From: Arthrobacter sp. C2
GTDB taxonomy: Bacteria > Actinomycetota > Actinomycetes > Actinomycetales > Micrococcaceae
Direction: 5' to 3'
DNA length: 64,000 bases
Assembly: GCA_024207135.1 (NCBI GenBank)
Contig: CP042428.1
Location: forward strand, 930,001 to 994,000
The notes beneath the pieces were generated by a model, which made no database searches, had not been told where the DNA came from, and saw only the letters and a program-made list of their open reading frames with translations. The translations under genes were made by a program, and so were the position numbers. Positions within the stretch are counted from its first letter, which is position 1. Each line of letters starts with the position of its first letter. Shown here piece after piece: positions 9,086 through 18,808 of the stretch.

Positions 9086-10141
9086 ATGACTGCAGTGATG
9101 AACCAGACCACCGCGCGCGAATTCAGCCGCATCCACGGTGTGGGCTCCTTCCGCCCCGATGTCATCGTCACCAACGACGACGTCTGCCAGTGGATCGATT
9201 CCTCCGACGAGTGGATCCAGCAGCGCACCGGGATCGTGACCCGTGCGCGCGCCGGTGAAGACACCTCGCTGCTGGACATGGCCGAAGGCGCGTCCCGCGA
9301 AGCACTGGCTTCGGCGGGCATCGAGGCCAGCCAGATCGGTGCCGTCATCGTTTCCACCGTGACGTTCCCCTATGCCACACCGTCCGCGGCGGCGGCCCTT
9401 GCCGATCGCATCGGGGCCACCCCGGCACCGGCCTTCGACATCTCGGCAGCCTGCGCCGGCTACTGCTACGGAGTGGCCCAGGCAGACGCCTTGGTGCGTT
9501 CCGGCATGGCCGAATACGTGCTGGTCGTGGGCGCCGAAAAGCTCTCGGACGTCATCGACAACCACGAACGCACCATCTCCTTCCTGCTCGGCGACGGCGC
9601 CGGAGCCGTCGTCATCGGCCCCTCGGACATCCCCGGGATCTCCCCGTCGGTGTGGGGTTCGGACGGCTCGAAGTGGTCCGCCATCGGCATGACCCACTCC
9701 CAGCTGGATCTGCGCGACGCGGTCCTGCAGGCCGAGTCTTCCCCCGAGGGCACCGCGCTGGTCGCCGGCACCGAGGCCCAGCTGTGGCCCACGCTGCGCC
9801 AGGACGGCCAGACGGTCTTCCGCTGGGCCGTGTGGGAAATGGCCAAGATGGCCAAGCAGGCCCTGGCCGACGCCGGAGTCACCGCCGAGGACCTGGCCGC
9901 GTTCATCCCGCACCAGGCCAACATGCGCATCATCGACGAGATGGTCAAGCAGCTGAAGCTGCCGGAGTCGGTGGTTGTCGCCCGTGACATCGCCACCTCC
10001 GGGAACACCTCCGCCGCCTCCATCCCGATGGCCATGGACCGGATGCTGAAGGAGAGCCCCGAGCTTTCCGGCGGCCTGGCCCTGCAAATTGGATTTGGCG
10101 CCGGGCTTGTCTTTGGCGCACAGGTCGTTGTCCTGCCCTAG
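9086..10141 (+). CDS. fabH: Beta-ketoacyl-ACP synthase III
   Basis: Condenses an acyl-CoA starter with malonyl-ACP to begin fatty acid chains; in actinobacteria it usually accepts branched starters. The full catalytic triad is present: C123 (SAACAGYCYG), H276 (FIPHQANMRI) and N307 (ATSGNTSA) in 351 residues. ATG at 9086 follows AGGAAG; an ATG four codons later is the only close alternative. It sits between fabD and acpP in the operon. Confidence 0.95.
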   Translation: MTAVMNQTTAREFSRIHGVGSFRPDVIVTNDDVCQWIDSSDEWIQQRTGIVTRARAGEDTSLLDMAEGASREALASAGIEASQIGAVIVSTVTFPYATPSAAAALADRIGATPAPAFDISAACAGYCYGVAQADALVRSGMAEYVLVVGAEKLSDVIDNHERTISFLLGDGAGAVVIGPSDIPGISPSVWGSDGSKWSAIGMTHSQLDLRDAVLQAESSPEGTALVAGTEAQLWPTLRQDGQTVFRWAVWEMAKMAKQALADAGVTAEDLAAFIPHQANMRIIDEMVKQLKLPESVVVARDIATSGNTSAASIPMAMDRMLKESPELSGGLALQIGFGAGLVFGAQVVVLP

Positions 10142-10239
10142 GGTTAACCCCCAGGGACACAACCCATCATTCGGACCGCACACCTGTGGTCTGCATAGTC
10201 GTCGGGCTTGTTACCGGCAAACACAGAAAAGGAGCCATC

Positions 10240-10485
10240 ATGGCTAGCAACGAAGAGATTCTGGCCGGCTTGGCCGAGATCGTCAACGAAGAGACCGGTC
10301 TGGAGACCGAAGCGGTCGAAATGGACAAGTCCTTCACCGAGGACCTGGACATCGACTCCATCTCGATGATGACGATCGTCGTCAACGCCGAGGAAAAGTT
10401 CGACGTGAAGATCCCGGACGAAGAGGTCAAGAACCTCAAGACCGTTGCCGATGCAGTGAACTTCATCGCTGGCGCACAGGCCTAG
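10240..10485 (+). CDS. acpP: Acyl carrier protein
   Basis: An 81-residue acidic carrier protein that holds growing acyl chains on a phosphopantetheine arm. The attachment serine is S40 in the DLDIDSISM motif. ATG at 10240 follows AAAAGGAG at 6-base spacing, the best ribosome site in the operon, which fits the high amount of ACP cells need. A 98-base gap separates it from fabH and may hold an extra promoter. Confidence 0.96.
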   Translation: MASNEEILAGLAEIVNEETGLETEAVEMDKSFTEDLDIDSISMMTIVVNAEEKFDVKIPDEEVKNLKTVADAVNFIAGAQA

Positions 10486-10733
10486 GCAAGGCATTGATGC
10501 CACCCCTTGAGGTACGTTCCCGATACGGGTCGTGCTTCAAGGGGTGCATCGCCCCGGCCTCCATGGCCACCGGTTTGCCGGCACCTGCCAGCCAATCCGC
10601 TTTACCGGTTTCGTAACCGATCCCCAGATTTTCGATTCAATCCGGATCCGCACCCGTTGGTGCCGCGGCCCGATGCTTGGATCGCGCGCTAGCTTCGCTA
10701 GCCGTTTCGCCCCAACCAGTAGAGAGTTTCAAC

Positions 10734-11972
10734 ATGGCTCGCAAAGTTGTTATCACCGGCCTTGGTGCCACCACGCCCATCGGCGGAGACGTCCCGACCC
10801 TGTGGGCCAACGCCCTCAAGGGTGTTTCCGGCGCCCACACGCTGCCCGATGAATGGGTTGAAACCTACAACTTGCCGGTGAAATTTGCCGCCAAGGCATC
10901 CACTCCGGCCTCCGAGGTCCTCTCCCGCGTGGAAATGAAGCGCATGGACCCTTCCACCCAGTTCGCCGTGGTTGCCGCGCGCGAGGCCTGGAAGGATTCC
11001 GGCATCGAGACGGTCGACCACGACCGCCTGGCGGTGGCGTTTGCCACCGGAATCGGCGGCGTCTGGACGCTGCTTGACGCCTGGGACACCTTGAAGGAAA
11101 AGGGCCCGCGCCGCGTGCTGCCCATGACGGTTCCGATGCTGATGCCCAACGGCCCGGCCGCGGCCGTCTCGCTGGACCTCGGCGCACGCGCCGGCGCCCA
11201 CACCCCCGTTTCGGCCTGCGCCTCGGGCACCGAGGCCATGCACATCGGCCTCGAGCTGATCCGTTCGGGCAAGGCCGACGTCGTTGTTTGCGGCGGCGCG
11301 GAAGCCGCCATCCACCCGATGCCGATGGCCTCTTTTGCCGCCATGCAGGCGCTGTCCAAGCGCAACGACGACCCGGAGCACGCCTCGCGCCCATACGACA
11401 TCGACCGTGACGGCTTCGTCATGGGCGAAGGCGCCGGTGCCCTGGTCCTCGAGGCCGAGGAGCACGCCATTGCCCGCGGCGCCACGATCTACGCCGAGTT
11501 GGCTGGAACCTCGGTCACCGCCGACGCCTACCACATCACCGCGCCGGACCCGGAGGGTCTGGGTGCCACCCGCGCCCTGAAGGCCGCGATGTTCGACGGT
11601 CGGATCCAGCCCGAGGACGTGGTGCACGTCAACGCGCACGCGACTTCGACGCCGGTTGGCGACAAGCCCGAGTACACGGCCCTGCGTGCGGCCCTGGGCT
11701 CGCACCTGGACAAGGTCTGTGTCTCGGCCACCAAGTCGCAGATGGGCCACCTGCTCGGCGCCTCCGGTGCCGTCGAGTCGGTGCTTGCCGTGCTGGCCGT
11801 CTACCACCGCAAGGCCCCGGTGACCATCAACCTGGAAAACCAGGATCCGGAGATTCCGTTGGATGTCGTTGTCGGCACCCCCCGCGAACTGCCCGAGGGC
11901 TCCATCGTTGCGCTGAACAACTCGTTCGGATTCGGCGGGCACAACGCCGTCGTTGCCATCCGCAGCGTCTAG
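10734..11972 (+). CDS. fabF: Beta-ketoacyl-ACP synthase II
   Basis: Carries out the elongating condensations of fatty acid synthesis. The 412-residue thiolase-fold protein has the C-H-H triad: C162 (VSACASGTEA), H302 (NAHATSTPVGD) and H339 (QMGHLLGASGA). ATG at 10734 begins the standard MARKVVITG N-terminus. It closes the operon, with 248 bases between it and acpP and a long hairpin 30 bases downstream. Confidence 0.95.
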   Translation: MARKVVITGLGATTPIGGDVPTLWANALKGVSGAHTLPDEWVETYNLPVKFAAKASTPASEVLSRVEMKRMDPSTQFAVVAAREAWKDSGIETVDHDRLAVAFATGIGGVWTLLDAWDTLKEKGPRRVLPMTVPMLMPNGPAAAVSLDLGARAGAHTPVSACASGTEAMHIGLELIRSGKADVVVCGGAEAAIHPMPMASFAAMQALSKRNDDPEHASRPYDIDRDGFVMGEGAGALVLEAEEHAIARGATIYAELAGTSVTADAYHITAPDPEGLGATRALKAAMFDGRIQPEDVVHVNAHATSTPVGDKPEYTALRAALGSHLDKVCVSATKSQMGHLLGASGAVESVLAVLAVYHRKAPVTINLENQDPEIPLDVVVGTPRELPEGSIVALNNSFGFGGHNAVVAIRSV

Positions 11973-12001
11973 CACCCTGGCGGGGCAGCACCCGCCGAAC
12001 T

Positions 12002-12040
12002 GACAATGCCCGGGACTCGATTCGAGTCCCGGGCATTGTC
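12002..12040 (+). terminator. Perfect hairpin after fabF
   Basis: Two perfectly complementary 19-base arms (12002-12020 and 12022-12040) flank a single central base. It follows fabF by 30 bases. No T-run follows, so it may terminate weakly or act as an mRNA 3' stabiliser. Confidence 0.65.
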
Positions 12041-12572
12041 GTTACCGAGGTGGGTCGGGGAAGTGCGGGGCCGGCAAGGACAACCGGCCCGAACTGCCGC
12101 AAAGGTGCGACCGTCCGTCGCCGATCGCGTCCTTTTGGGAAGCCAACTGTCGCCGGTTTTCACCGGAGCACAGCGCCTGCGGCCATGCGGGCAACGTAAT
12201 GAAGGACTGCCGGGCCGCGGACCTTGAGGCCAGAGGCGGTGCCAAGCTGGTGTGCGGCAAGGGGGCTGGCGAATTCCAGTTGCCGCGGCGCATCCCGGTC
12301 GCCGGAGCGGACTGGTGCTTGCTATGCGTTTTGCGCCTGACGTCTACGACACTGGGTGGAACGGTCCCGCATCATTCCCGAAGCTGGATCGCCCGCATGC
12401 GACACGCGATGCAACCAATCGCCAATTCGCCGGATGCCTTGTCCCCGAACGATGTTCCACCTGGTTGGAATGGTGACCATTGCGTCCTGGCCGTGCCGCT
12501 CTACTGCTTTCGGCAAGGCCCGGAGGAAAGCCGTGGCTGTGCGGCGCGGATTGCCGCGGTGGGATGATCCGG
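12041..12572. other. Gene-free stretch between fabF and DUF3145
   Basis: About 530 bases between two convergent genes. Several short frames are open on both strands but none has a ribosome site or recognisable protein. Apart from the fabF hairpin at its left edge nothing could be assigned. Confidence 0.5.
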
Positions 12573-13076
12573 CTAGATGACCTGGTGCAGCCAGCGCACG
12601 GGTGCGCCCTCGGCCGCATAGCGGAAGGGTTCGAGTTCCTCGTCCCAGGCCTCACCCAGGGCGATGGAGAGCTCTTGGTACACGATGGCCGGATCCCCGG
12701 CACCCTTTTCGTAGGCCCAGCGGATGCGTTCCTCGGAAACCATGATGTTGCCGGCGGCATCGGTGGTGGCATGGAAGATGCCCAGTTCCGGGGTGTGGGA
12801 CCAGCGGCTCGAGTCGACACCGGGGCTTGCTTCCTCGGTGACCTCGTAGCGAAGGTGAGCCCAGCCGCGAAGAGCGGACGCCAAAAGAGCACCGGTCCCG
12901 GGCTTGCCGGTCCAGTTGACCTCCGCCCGGGACATGCCGGGGGCCGCGCTCTGCTCCGTCCAGTGCAGGTCGGTCCGCTGGTCGACAACGGAACCGATCG
13001 CCCATTCGATATGCGGGCACAGCGCTGAAGGGGCTGAGTGTACGAAAAGTACGCCCCTTGTCAGTGCGTCAGACAT
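12573..13076 (-). CDS. DUF3145 family protein
   Basis: A 167-residue cytoplasmic protein of the actinobacterial DUF3145 family, function unknown. ATG at 13076 has a GGAGGAAAGC ribosome site directly upstream. Visible features are the N-terminal TRGVLFVHSAPSALCPHIEW and the acidic ELSIALGEAWDEELEPFRY near the end. The family is found beside the fab cluster in other actinobacteria, and that linkage is kept here although the gene points toward fabF. No catalytic motif is seen; a link to lipid synthesis is only contextual. Confidence 0.85.
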   Translation of the reverse strand: MSDALTRGVLFVHSAPSALCPHIEWAIGSVVDQRTDLHWTEQSAAPGMSRAEVNWTGKPGTGALLASALRGWAHLRYEVTEEASPGVDSSRWSHTPELGIFHATTDAAGNIMVSEERIRWAYEKGAGDPAIVYQELSIALGEAWDEELEPFRYAAEGAPVRWLHQVI

Positions 13077-13208
13077 GCTTTCCTCCGATGTGCTGTTGGA
13101 ACGTCTTCCCCAACGTCAACAACCCTGATTCGAAGTCCAGTAAGTCCTGTTTAGTATTGTGCATGATTATACGTCGTTCGGCCAGCGACTTTCGACCATG
13201 ACTTCGGT

Positions 13209-14192
13209 TTATGCGCGCGGATGGGCCTTTTGGTAACTGTCCTTGAGCCGCTCGACGGACACCTGGGTGTAAAGCTGCGTGGTGGCAAGCGAGGAATGCC
13301 CTAGGATCTCCTGCACGGCACGCAGATCCGCTCCCCGGTCCAACAGGTGGGTTGCCGCGCTGTGCCGCAGTGCGTGGGGCCCGCGCGCGGCGGTGTCCCC
13401 CAGCGCCGCGAGCGCGTCCGAGACCACCTGGCGGGCCTGGCGGGCATCGAGGCGCTTCCCGCGACGACCCAGCAGCAGCGCACGGGCGGAGCCATCGGTG
13501 CGCAAGACCGGTCGGCCACGGCGCAGCCAGTCATCGAGGGCATTCAACGCCGGCTGGCCGAACGGGACGGTGCGTTCCTTGTTGCCCTTGCCGATGACCC
13601 GCAGCGTCCGCCGGTCCAGGTCGATGTCGCCGACATCCAGCGACACCAGCTCCCCCACGCGGATGGCCGTGGCATAGAGGAGTTCCAGGATGAGCTTGTC
13701 GCGGTCGGCGAGCGCGAGCTGTTCGGCGCTGGGGTCCGGCGTCTTGTCCTCCGGGGCGCGGGGTGGCTGGGGCGTGGGTTGGAAGATTCGTTCGATTTGG
13801 TTGTTTTGCAGGATGTGCGGGAGGCGTTGTTCGCGTTTGGGTGACTGGAGGCGGATGGCCGGGTTGGTGGTGATGAGGTTTTCACGTACTGCCCAGGCGA
13901 GGAAGCTGCGGATGGTGGCGGAGCGTCGGGCGAGGGTGGCGCGGGAGAGGCCGGATTCCTGGAGCGCCATGAGCCAGCCGCGCAGCAGGGTGAGGTCGAG
14001 GCCTGCCATGTTGGTGGCACCGCGTTTGGTGGCATAGGCGTAGAGGTTGGTGATGTCGCCTCCGTAGGCGCGCAGGGTGTGTTCGCTGCGTTCGCGTTCC
14101 AGGGCCATGTGTCTCAGGAAGCCGTCGCGGGCTTCATGCAGCTCGGCCGGGAGGGGCGGGGCTTCGGTTTTTTGTTCGATTGGCTCTGGCAC
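13209..14192 (-). CDS. xerC: Tyrosine recombinase XerC
   Basis: A site-specific recombinase that, with a partner, resolves chromosome dimers at dif. In 327 residues the N-terminal SAM-like core-binding domain (about 20-110) is followed by the catalytic domain with R178 (ATAIRVGEL), K202/K205 region (GKGNKERTVP), H273-x-x-R276 (HALRHSAATHLL), H299 (LGHSS) and nucleophile Y308 (TTQLYTQ). GTG at 14192 is chosen because extension would run into dprA; the ribosome site is weak. A Pro-rich insert at about 137-157 lies between the two domains. It follows dprA by 70 bases, as in many actinobacteria. Confidence 0.9.
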   Translation of the reverse strand: MPEPIEQKTEAPPLPAELHEARDGFLRHMALERERSEHTLRAYGGDITNLYAYATKRGATNMAGLDLTLLRGWLMALQESGLSRATLARRSATIRSFLAWAVRENLITTNPAIRLQSPKREQRLPHILQNNQIERIFQPTPQPPRAPEDKTPDPSAEQLALADRDKLILELLYATAIRVGELVSLDVGDIDLDRRTLRVIGKGNKERTVPFGQPALNALDDWLRRGRPVLRTDGSARALLLGRRGKRLDARQARQVVSDALAALGDTAARGPHALRHSAATHLLDRGADLRAVQEILGHSSLATTQLYTQVSVERLKDSYQKAHPRA

Positions 14193-14262
14193 GTCTCTAC
14201 TGTCTCCCGCGCGGGGGCCCGGGGCAATGGTGCCACGCCGGTTGGTCGGCGCAGGGTGTTGC

Positions 14263-15561
14263 TCAGTCCGGCTGGGGGGCTCCGCGTTGGGGTTCGCGTC
14301 CGTTGGGGAAGCGGCGTATCCATCCGTTGCCGGTGCGTTGGGCCAGTGAGCGGGCCGACAGGCGGGAGAGCCCCCCGAGGATCGATCCCATGCCCAGTCC
14401 GGCGACGATGGCCAGTTGGTCCGCGGTGCGCGGGATGCGGACGGGCAGGGCGTCGAGCAGGAGGAGGTCTTGGACGGGCAGTCCGTCGTAGTCCCTGCGG
14501 TCCTCCGCTTCGGTGGTTCCGGTGTCCCGGGGTGCGGGGACCGATTCGGCGGGTGCGGGTGCGTGCACGGGGAGGTTGAGTAGTTCGATGGCTTCTGCGG
14601 CGTCGGTAACAAGGGTTGCGGCGCCCTCTCGGATGAGACGGTGGCACCCGGCGGAGTTGGCGGAGAAGACGGAGCCGGGGACGGCTCCGACCTCGCGGCC
14701 CATTTCGGCCGCGTGGTGTGCGGTGCTCAGCGCCCCGGAGCGCCAGCGGGCTTCGGAGACGATGGTTGCGGCGCACAGGGCGGCGATCATCCTGTTGCGC
14801 TGCAGAAACCTCCAGCGGCTGGGCGTCGCCCCGGGTGCCACCTCGGCGATGAGCAGGCCCCGGCGGTGGACGGCCTTGAGCAGGTCTTCATTCCCCACGG
14901 GGTAGAAGCGGTTCAGTCCCCCCGCCATCACGGCAATGGTTGGGGGCGTGGCGGGCTGGCCCGGGGCCTGGTTGGTGGGCGCGTCTTCGGCGAGCGCGGC
15001 TTGGTGGGCTTGGGCGTCTATGCCGTAGGCCCCTCCCGAGACGATGCAGATGCCGTGTTCGCGAAGCCCGTGGACGAGTTCTGCGGTGATGGTGCGTCCG
15101 TACTCGGTGGCGTCTCGTGATCCGACGATGGCGACCAGGCAGGAGGTGTCGCGCAGGATGGCCAGGTCCCCTTCTCCCCGGTACCACAGGGCCAGCGGTG
15201 CGGCGAGGCCGAGGGCTTCGAAGCCGGCGGGCCAGTGGGGGTCGTGCGGGGCGATGAGCCCTCCCCCGAGGTGGGTCATGAGCTTGAGGTCCGCTTCGGG
15301 GTCGGCGAGCGCCGCGCGTGGGCGCCAGCGTTCGAGCCCGGCGTCCAGGCGCAGGGCGGAGCGGGAGGCTCCGTGGGCGTCGAGCAGTTCTGCGACTTGT
15401 TGCTGTTCGCTGGCGGGGGCAGGTCCGGCATGGTCGTGGATGAGCCGGTAGGCGTCGATGGCTCCCGCTATCTGCACGAGGGCGGCTCCGGTTTGGTCGT
15501 TGGGTTCGATGATGTGGGTGAGGCCGGCTCGCGCCAGGATCTCCGGGTTGGTGTTGTCCAT
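14263..15561 (-). CDS. dprA: DNA-processing protein DprA
   Basis: A Rossmann-like DNA-binding protein that loads RecA on incoming single-stranded DNA during transformation. The 432-residue protein has the hallmark segments LVAIVGSRDATEYG and IVSGGAYGIDAQAH, then AVMAGGLNRFYPVGNEDLL and RNRMIAALCAATIVSEA. The C-terminal about 70 residues form the winged-helix-like tail. ATG at 15561 fits family length; longer readings of the frame are arginine/histidine-rich and unlikely. It is upstream of xerC and was probably once directly downstream of comM, from which it is now separated by the ABC transporter at 15.9-19.5 kb. Confidence 0.93.
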   Translation of the reverse strand: MDNTNPEILARAGLTHIIEPNDQTGAALVQIAGAIDAYRLIHDHAGPAPASEQQQVAELLDAHGASRSALRLDAGLERWRPRAALADPEADLKLMTHLGGGLIAPHDPHWPAGFEALGLAAPLALWYRGEGDLAILRDTSCLVAIVGSRDATEYGRTITAELVHGLREHGICIVSGGAYGIDAQAHQAALAEDAPTNQAPGQPATPPTIAVMAGGLNRFYPVGNEDLLKAVHRRGLLIAEVAPGATPSRWRFLQRNRMIAALCAATIVSEARWRSGALSTAHHAAEMGREVGAVPGSVFSANSAGCHRLIREGAATLVTDAAEAIELLNLPVHAPAPAESVPAPRDTGTTEAEDRRDYDGLPVQDLLLLDALPVRIPRTADQLAIVAGLGMGSILGGLSRLSARSLAQRTGNGWIRRFPNGREPQRGAPQPD

Positions 15562-15935
15562 GTCGGCGTTGCTTCCCGCTGGTGTGGTGGCGTCCTCCCG
15601 GGCGTTGCGCCGTGCCCGTGCCGCTCGTGTTCGGGCAGGGGCCGTGAGGGTCTTGGTGTTCCCCCCATGGTGCGGTGGACTGCTGCCGGTGGTTCGGGAA
15701 GGGATCGCGGCGTGTGGACGGGGCGCGGGCACACGGCATTGCCGGTTGTGGGGGCAAGTGCGTCCAGCGTGCCGGCGGTAGTCGCCCGCCGGCTCCGGGA
15801 TGCTCTTGGAACGGAACAAATGTTGCTTGTGGGAGTGCAAATAGGTAACGATGGGTTCAACGTCCATACCGACGGCCACGTGCTTCCGGGGGCGATCGCC
15901 TGTCGGAACAACTGAAACGAAACTAGGCACCACAC
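15562..15935. other. Divergent intergenic region between dprA and the ABC transporter
   Basis: About 374 bases that must carry promoters for dprA (leftward) and the osmolyte transporter operon (rightward). The dprA-proximal half is very G/C-rich, the half near 15830-15935 less so. No palindromic operator could be assigned by eye. Confidence 0.45.
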
Positions 15936-16868
15936 ATGAGAAAACAGAAGCTTCCCCTGATTGCAGCCCTGTCCGTCGTGGCCGGTTCCCTAATCCTGTC
16001 CGGGTGCTCCAATCCCACCGCGGCTCCGTCCCCCAGCGATTCGGCAAGCGGCGGCACCCTTACGGTGTCCTCGGCGAACTTCACCGAATCCGAGATCATC
16101 GGCAACCTCTATGCCGAGGCGCTGAAGGATGCGGGATTCACCGTCGAAACGAAGTTCAACATCGGGACCCGCGAGGCCTACATCCCGGCACTGTCCGACG
16201 GTTCGATCGATGTGATCCCGGACTACACCGGGAACCTTTTGCTCTTCCTGGACAAGAACGCCGACGTATCTTCGCCGGAGTCGATCCTTTCGGCCCTGCC
16301 CGCGGCGCTGGCCACCAAGAAGCTGTCCATGCTCACCGCGGCCTCGGCCGAGGACAAGGACGCGGTCGTTGTCACCCGGGCCACGGCCGATAAGTGGAAC
16401 CTGAAGACGATCGAGGACCTGGTGCCGCACAACGACGAGGTGATCATGGCCGGACCGCCCGAGTTCAAGGAACGGGCCGTGGGGTTGCCGGGGCTGGAGA
16501 AGAACTACGGGTTCGCACCGGTGAAGTTCGAACCGATTTCCGATGGCGGCGGTCCGGCAACCGTGAAGGCGCTGCTTGACGGGAAGGTGACCGCGGCGAA
16601 CATCTTCACCACGTCCACCGCGATCCCGGCCAACGACCTGGTGGTCCTCGAGGACCCGAAGAACAACTTCCCGGCCCAGCAGGTCGTCCCGGTCGCCGCG
16701 GAGGGCAAGCTCGACGACAAGGCCGTTGCGGCGATCGATGCGATCTCCGCGAAGCTGAGCACCGAGGAACTGATCAAGCTCAACGGGCAGGTCTCCGGGG
16801 ATGCGAAGGTCGAGCCGAAGCAGGCTGCCATCACGTGGCTCACCGAGCAGGGTTTGCTGGGCAAGTAG
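15936..16868 (+). CDS. Glycine betaine/choline-type ABC transporter substrate-binding lipoprotein
   Basis: A 310-residue exported binding protein of the OpuCC/OsmF family. The signal peptide ends in a lipobox LSGC with C24 as lipid site, followed by a Ser/Pro/Ala-rich linker. The mature protein starts with VSSANFTESEIIGNLYAEAL and contains IDVIPDYTGNLL, both typical of quaternary-amine binding proteins. The first gene of a four-gene set with an ATPase and two permeases. The ligand (betaine, choline, carnitine or other) cannot be fixed from sequence alone. Confidence 0.88.
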   Translation: MRKQKLPLIAALSVVAGSLILSGCSNPTAAPSPSDSASGGTLTVSSANFTESEIIGNLYAEALKDAGFTVETKFNIGTREAYIPALSDGSIDVIPDYTGNLLLFLDKNADVSSPESILSALPAALATKKLSMLTAASAEDKDAVVVTRATADKWNLKTIEDLVPHNDEVIMAGPPEFKERAVGLPGLEKNYGFAPVKFEPISDGGGPATVKALLDGKVTAANIFTTSTAIPANDLVVLEDPKNNFPAQQVVPVAAEGKLDDKAVAAIDAISAKLSTEELIKLNGQVSGDAKVEPKQAAITWLTEQGLLGK

Positions 16869-17009
16869 CGCGGAATTCCGCCCTAAAACGACCGCATTAG
16901 AACGCATGTTCGATTTGGGGACGGGTGGGCTTGCCCGCCGGTGGGCCACACCCATCCCCGACCGGATTTTCGCGCCGCACCGCCACGACAAGGACCCCAA
17001 GAGACCGCA

Positions 17010-18077
17010 ATGATCACCTTCGAATCAGTGTCCAAGCTCTACCCGGGCGGCACCCAGGCGGTCACCGACCTGGACCTGCAGATCGCCACCGGCTCCTTCA
17101 CGGTGCTGGTGGGCCCCAGCGGCTGCGGCAAGACCACCTCGATGCGGATGATCAACCGCATGGTCGCACCGACCGGCGGCCGGGTCCTCATCGACGGGCA
17201 GGACGTGGCGGACATCCGTGCCGTCACCCTGCGCCTGGGGATCGGCTACGTGCTGCAAAACGCCGGGCTCTTCCCGCACCGTACGGTGCTGGACAACGTC
17301 GCCACCGTCCAACGCCTGCTGGGCCTGTCCAAGGCCGAGGCCCGCACCAAGGCCCACGAGGCCATGGAACGGGTCGGGCTGGACGCCTCCCTGGCCACCC
17401 GGTACCCGGCACAACTCTCCGGCGGACAGCAGCAACGCGTCGGGGTCGCCCGCGCGCTGGCCGCCGACCCGCCGATCCTGCTCATGGACGAACCCTTTTC
17501 CGCGGTGGACCCGATCGTGCGCCTGGAACTGCAGCAGGAGGTCGCCCACCTGCAGGCCGAAATCAAGAAGACCATCGTGATGGTCACCCACGACATCGAC
17601 GAAGCGCTGACCCTCGGGGACCGCATCGCGGTGCTGGCCCCCGGCGGGGTGCTGCACCAATACGCCGCCCCGATCGACATCCTCGCCCGGCCCGCCACCG
17701 ACTTCGTCGCCTCGCTGGTCGCCAAGGACCGCGGGTTCCGCACCCTGTCCTTCGAGACGCTCACCGGCCTGGGCACCACCGCCCTGCCGGTTCCCGACCC
17801 CGAGGGAATCATCGACATGTCCGCGCTGTCCCCGGGATGGAGCGTGCAGGTCAACCGCGATGCCGGCACCGCCGCGTGGATCGACGCCGACGGGGCCGTG
17901 TTCGGCCCGCACCCGCTGGTGCCGGCGGATGCCTCCCTGCGCACCGGACTGGACGCGGTGCTGGCCTCCCCGACCTCCGCGGCGCTGCTGGTGGATGGAA
18001 CCGGGACCATCGGTTCCTACTTCACCCTGGCGGACCTGGGTCCGCTGCTGCGCCCCAACGAGCAGGCCCGCGCATGA
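17010..18077 (+). CDS. Quaternary-amine ABC transporter ATP-binding protein
   Basis: A 355-residue ABC ATPase energising the adjacent permeases. Walker A GPSGCGKTT (35-43), signature LSGGQ (136-140) and Walker B ILLMDE (156-161) are intact. The last 110 residues resemble a pair of degenerate CBS-like modules, as in the OpuCA/ProV type where they sense ionic strength, though they are poorly conserved. ATG at 17010 follows a purine-rich stretch, and the gene ends in an ATGA overlap with the first permease, showing tight coupling. Confidence 0.9.
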   Translation: MITFESVSKLYPGGTQAVTDLDLQIATGSFTVLVGPSGCGKTTSMRMINRMVAPTGGRVLIDGQDVADIRAVTLRLGIGYVLQNAGLFPHRTVLDNVATVQRLLGLSKAEARTKAHEAMERVGLDASLATRYPAQLSGGQQQRVGVARALAADPPILLMDEPFSAVDPIVRLELQQEVAHLQAEIKKTIVMVTHDIDEALTLGDRIAVLAPGGVLHQYAAPIDILARPATDFVASLVAKDRGFRTLSFETLTGLGTTALPVPDPEGIIDMSALSPGWSVQVNRDAGTAAWIDADGAVFGPHPLVPADASLRTGLDAVLASPTSAALLVDGTGTIGSYFTLADLGPLLRPNEQARA

Positions 18078-18808
18078 ACTGGCTGCTGGACAACCTGCCC
18101 CAGGCAATGGGGCTGACCGTTGAGCACCTGTACCTGAGCCTGGTCCCCACCCTCATCGGGGTCGTGGTGGCCCTGGGGCTCGGGCTGGCCTTCGGGAACC
18201 GGCCGCGTGCCCGGGCGATCATCACCGCGGTGGCCAGTGCGATCTTCACCATCCCCTCGCTGGCACTGTTCGTGGTGATCCCCTCGATCATCGGCACCCA
18301 GATCCTGGATCCGCTCAACGTGGTCATCGCCCTGGCCCTGTACTCGGCCTCGCTGCTGGTGCGCACCGTGTTCGACGCGCTGGATGCCGTGGCCCCGGAG
18401 GTGCTCAATGCCGCCGAGGCCCTGGGCTACTCCCACGCGAGGCGCCGGATCTTCGTGGACCTGCCCCTGGCCGTGGCCCCGCTGGCCGCCGGCACCCGGG
18501 TCGCCGCGGTGACCAACGTGTCGCTGGTGTCGGTGGGTGCGGTGATCGGCGTGGGTGGACTGGGCCAACTCTTTGTCTCGGGCTACCAGCGCAACTACCC
18601 GGACCAGATCCTGGCCGGAATCATCGTGATCCTGCTTGTGGCCCTGGTCTTTGACCGGGTCATCGCGGTCGCCGCCCGGCTGCTGACCCCCTGGCTGCAC
18701 CAGGGTGCCGCAGCGAATTCCGGGGACGGCAAACGCCGCCGCACCAGCCCCGCACCCGTCGCCCCGGCACCGCAAGAGCTGGCCGCATCCGGGCGGGAGG
18801 CCAAATGA
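18074..18808 (+). CDS. ABC transporter permease (OpuC-type)
   Basis: A 244-residue inner-membrane permease with about five to six hydrophobic segments and the BPD-type loop EALGYSHARRRIFVDLPLAV, which docks the ATPase. A 30-residue charged and Pro-rich tail follows the last helix. It overlaps the ATPase by ATGA at 18074 and the second permease by ATGA at 18805. Confidence 0.88.
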   Translation: MNWLLDNLPQAMGLTVEHLYLSLVPTLIGVVVALGLGLAFGNRPRARAIITAVASAIFTIPSLALFVVIPSIIGTQILDPLNVVIALALYSASLLVRTVFDALDAVAPEVLNAAEALGYSHARRRIFVDLPLAVAPLAAGTRVAAVTNVSLVSVGAVIGVGGLGQLFVSGYQRNYPDQILAGIIVILLVALVFDRVIAVAARLLTPWLHQGAAANSGDGKRRRTSPAPVAPAPQELAASGREAK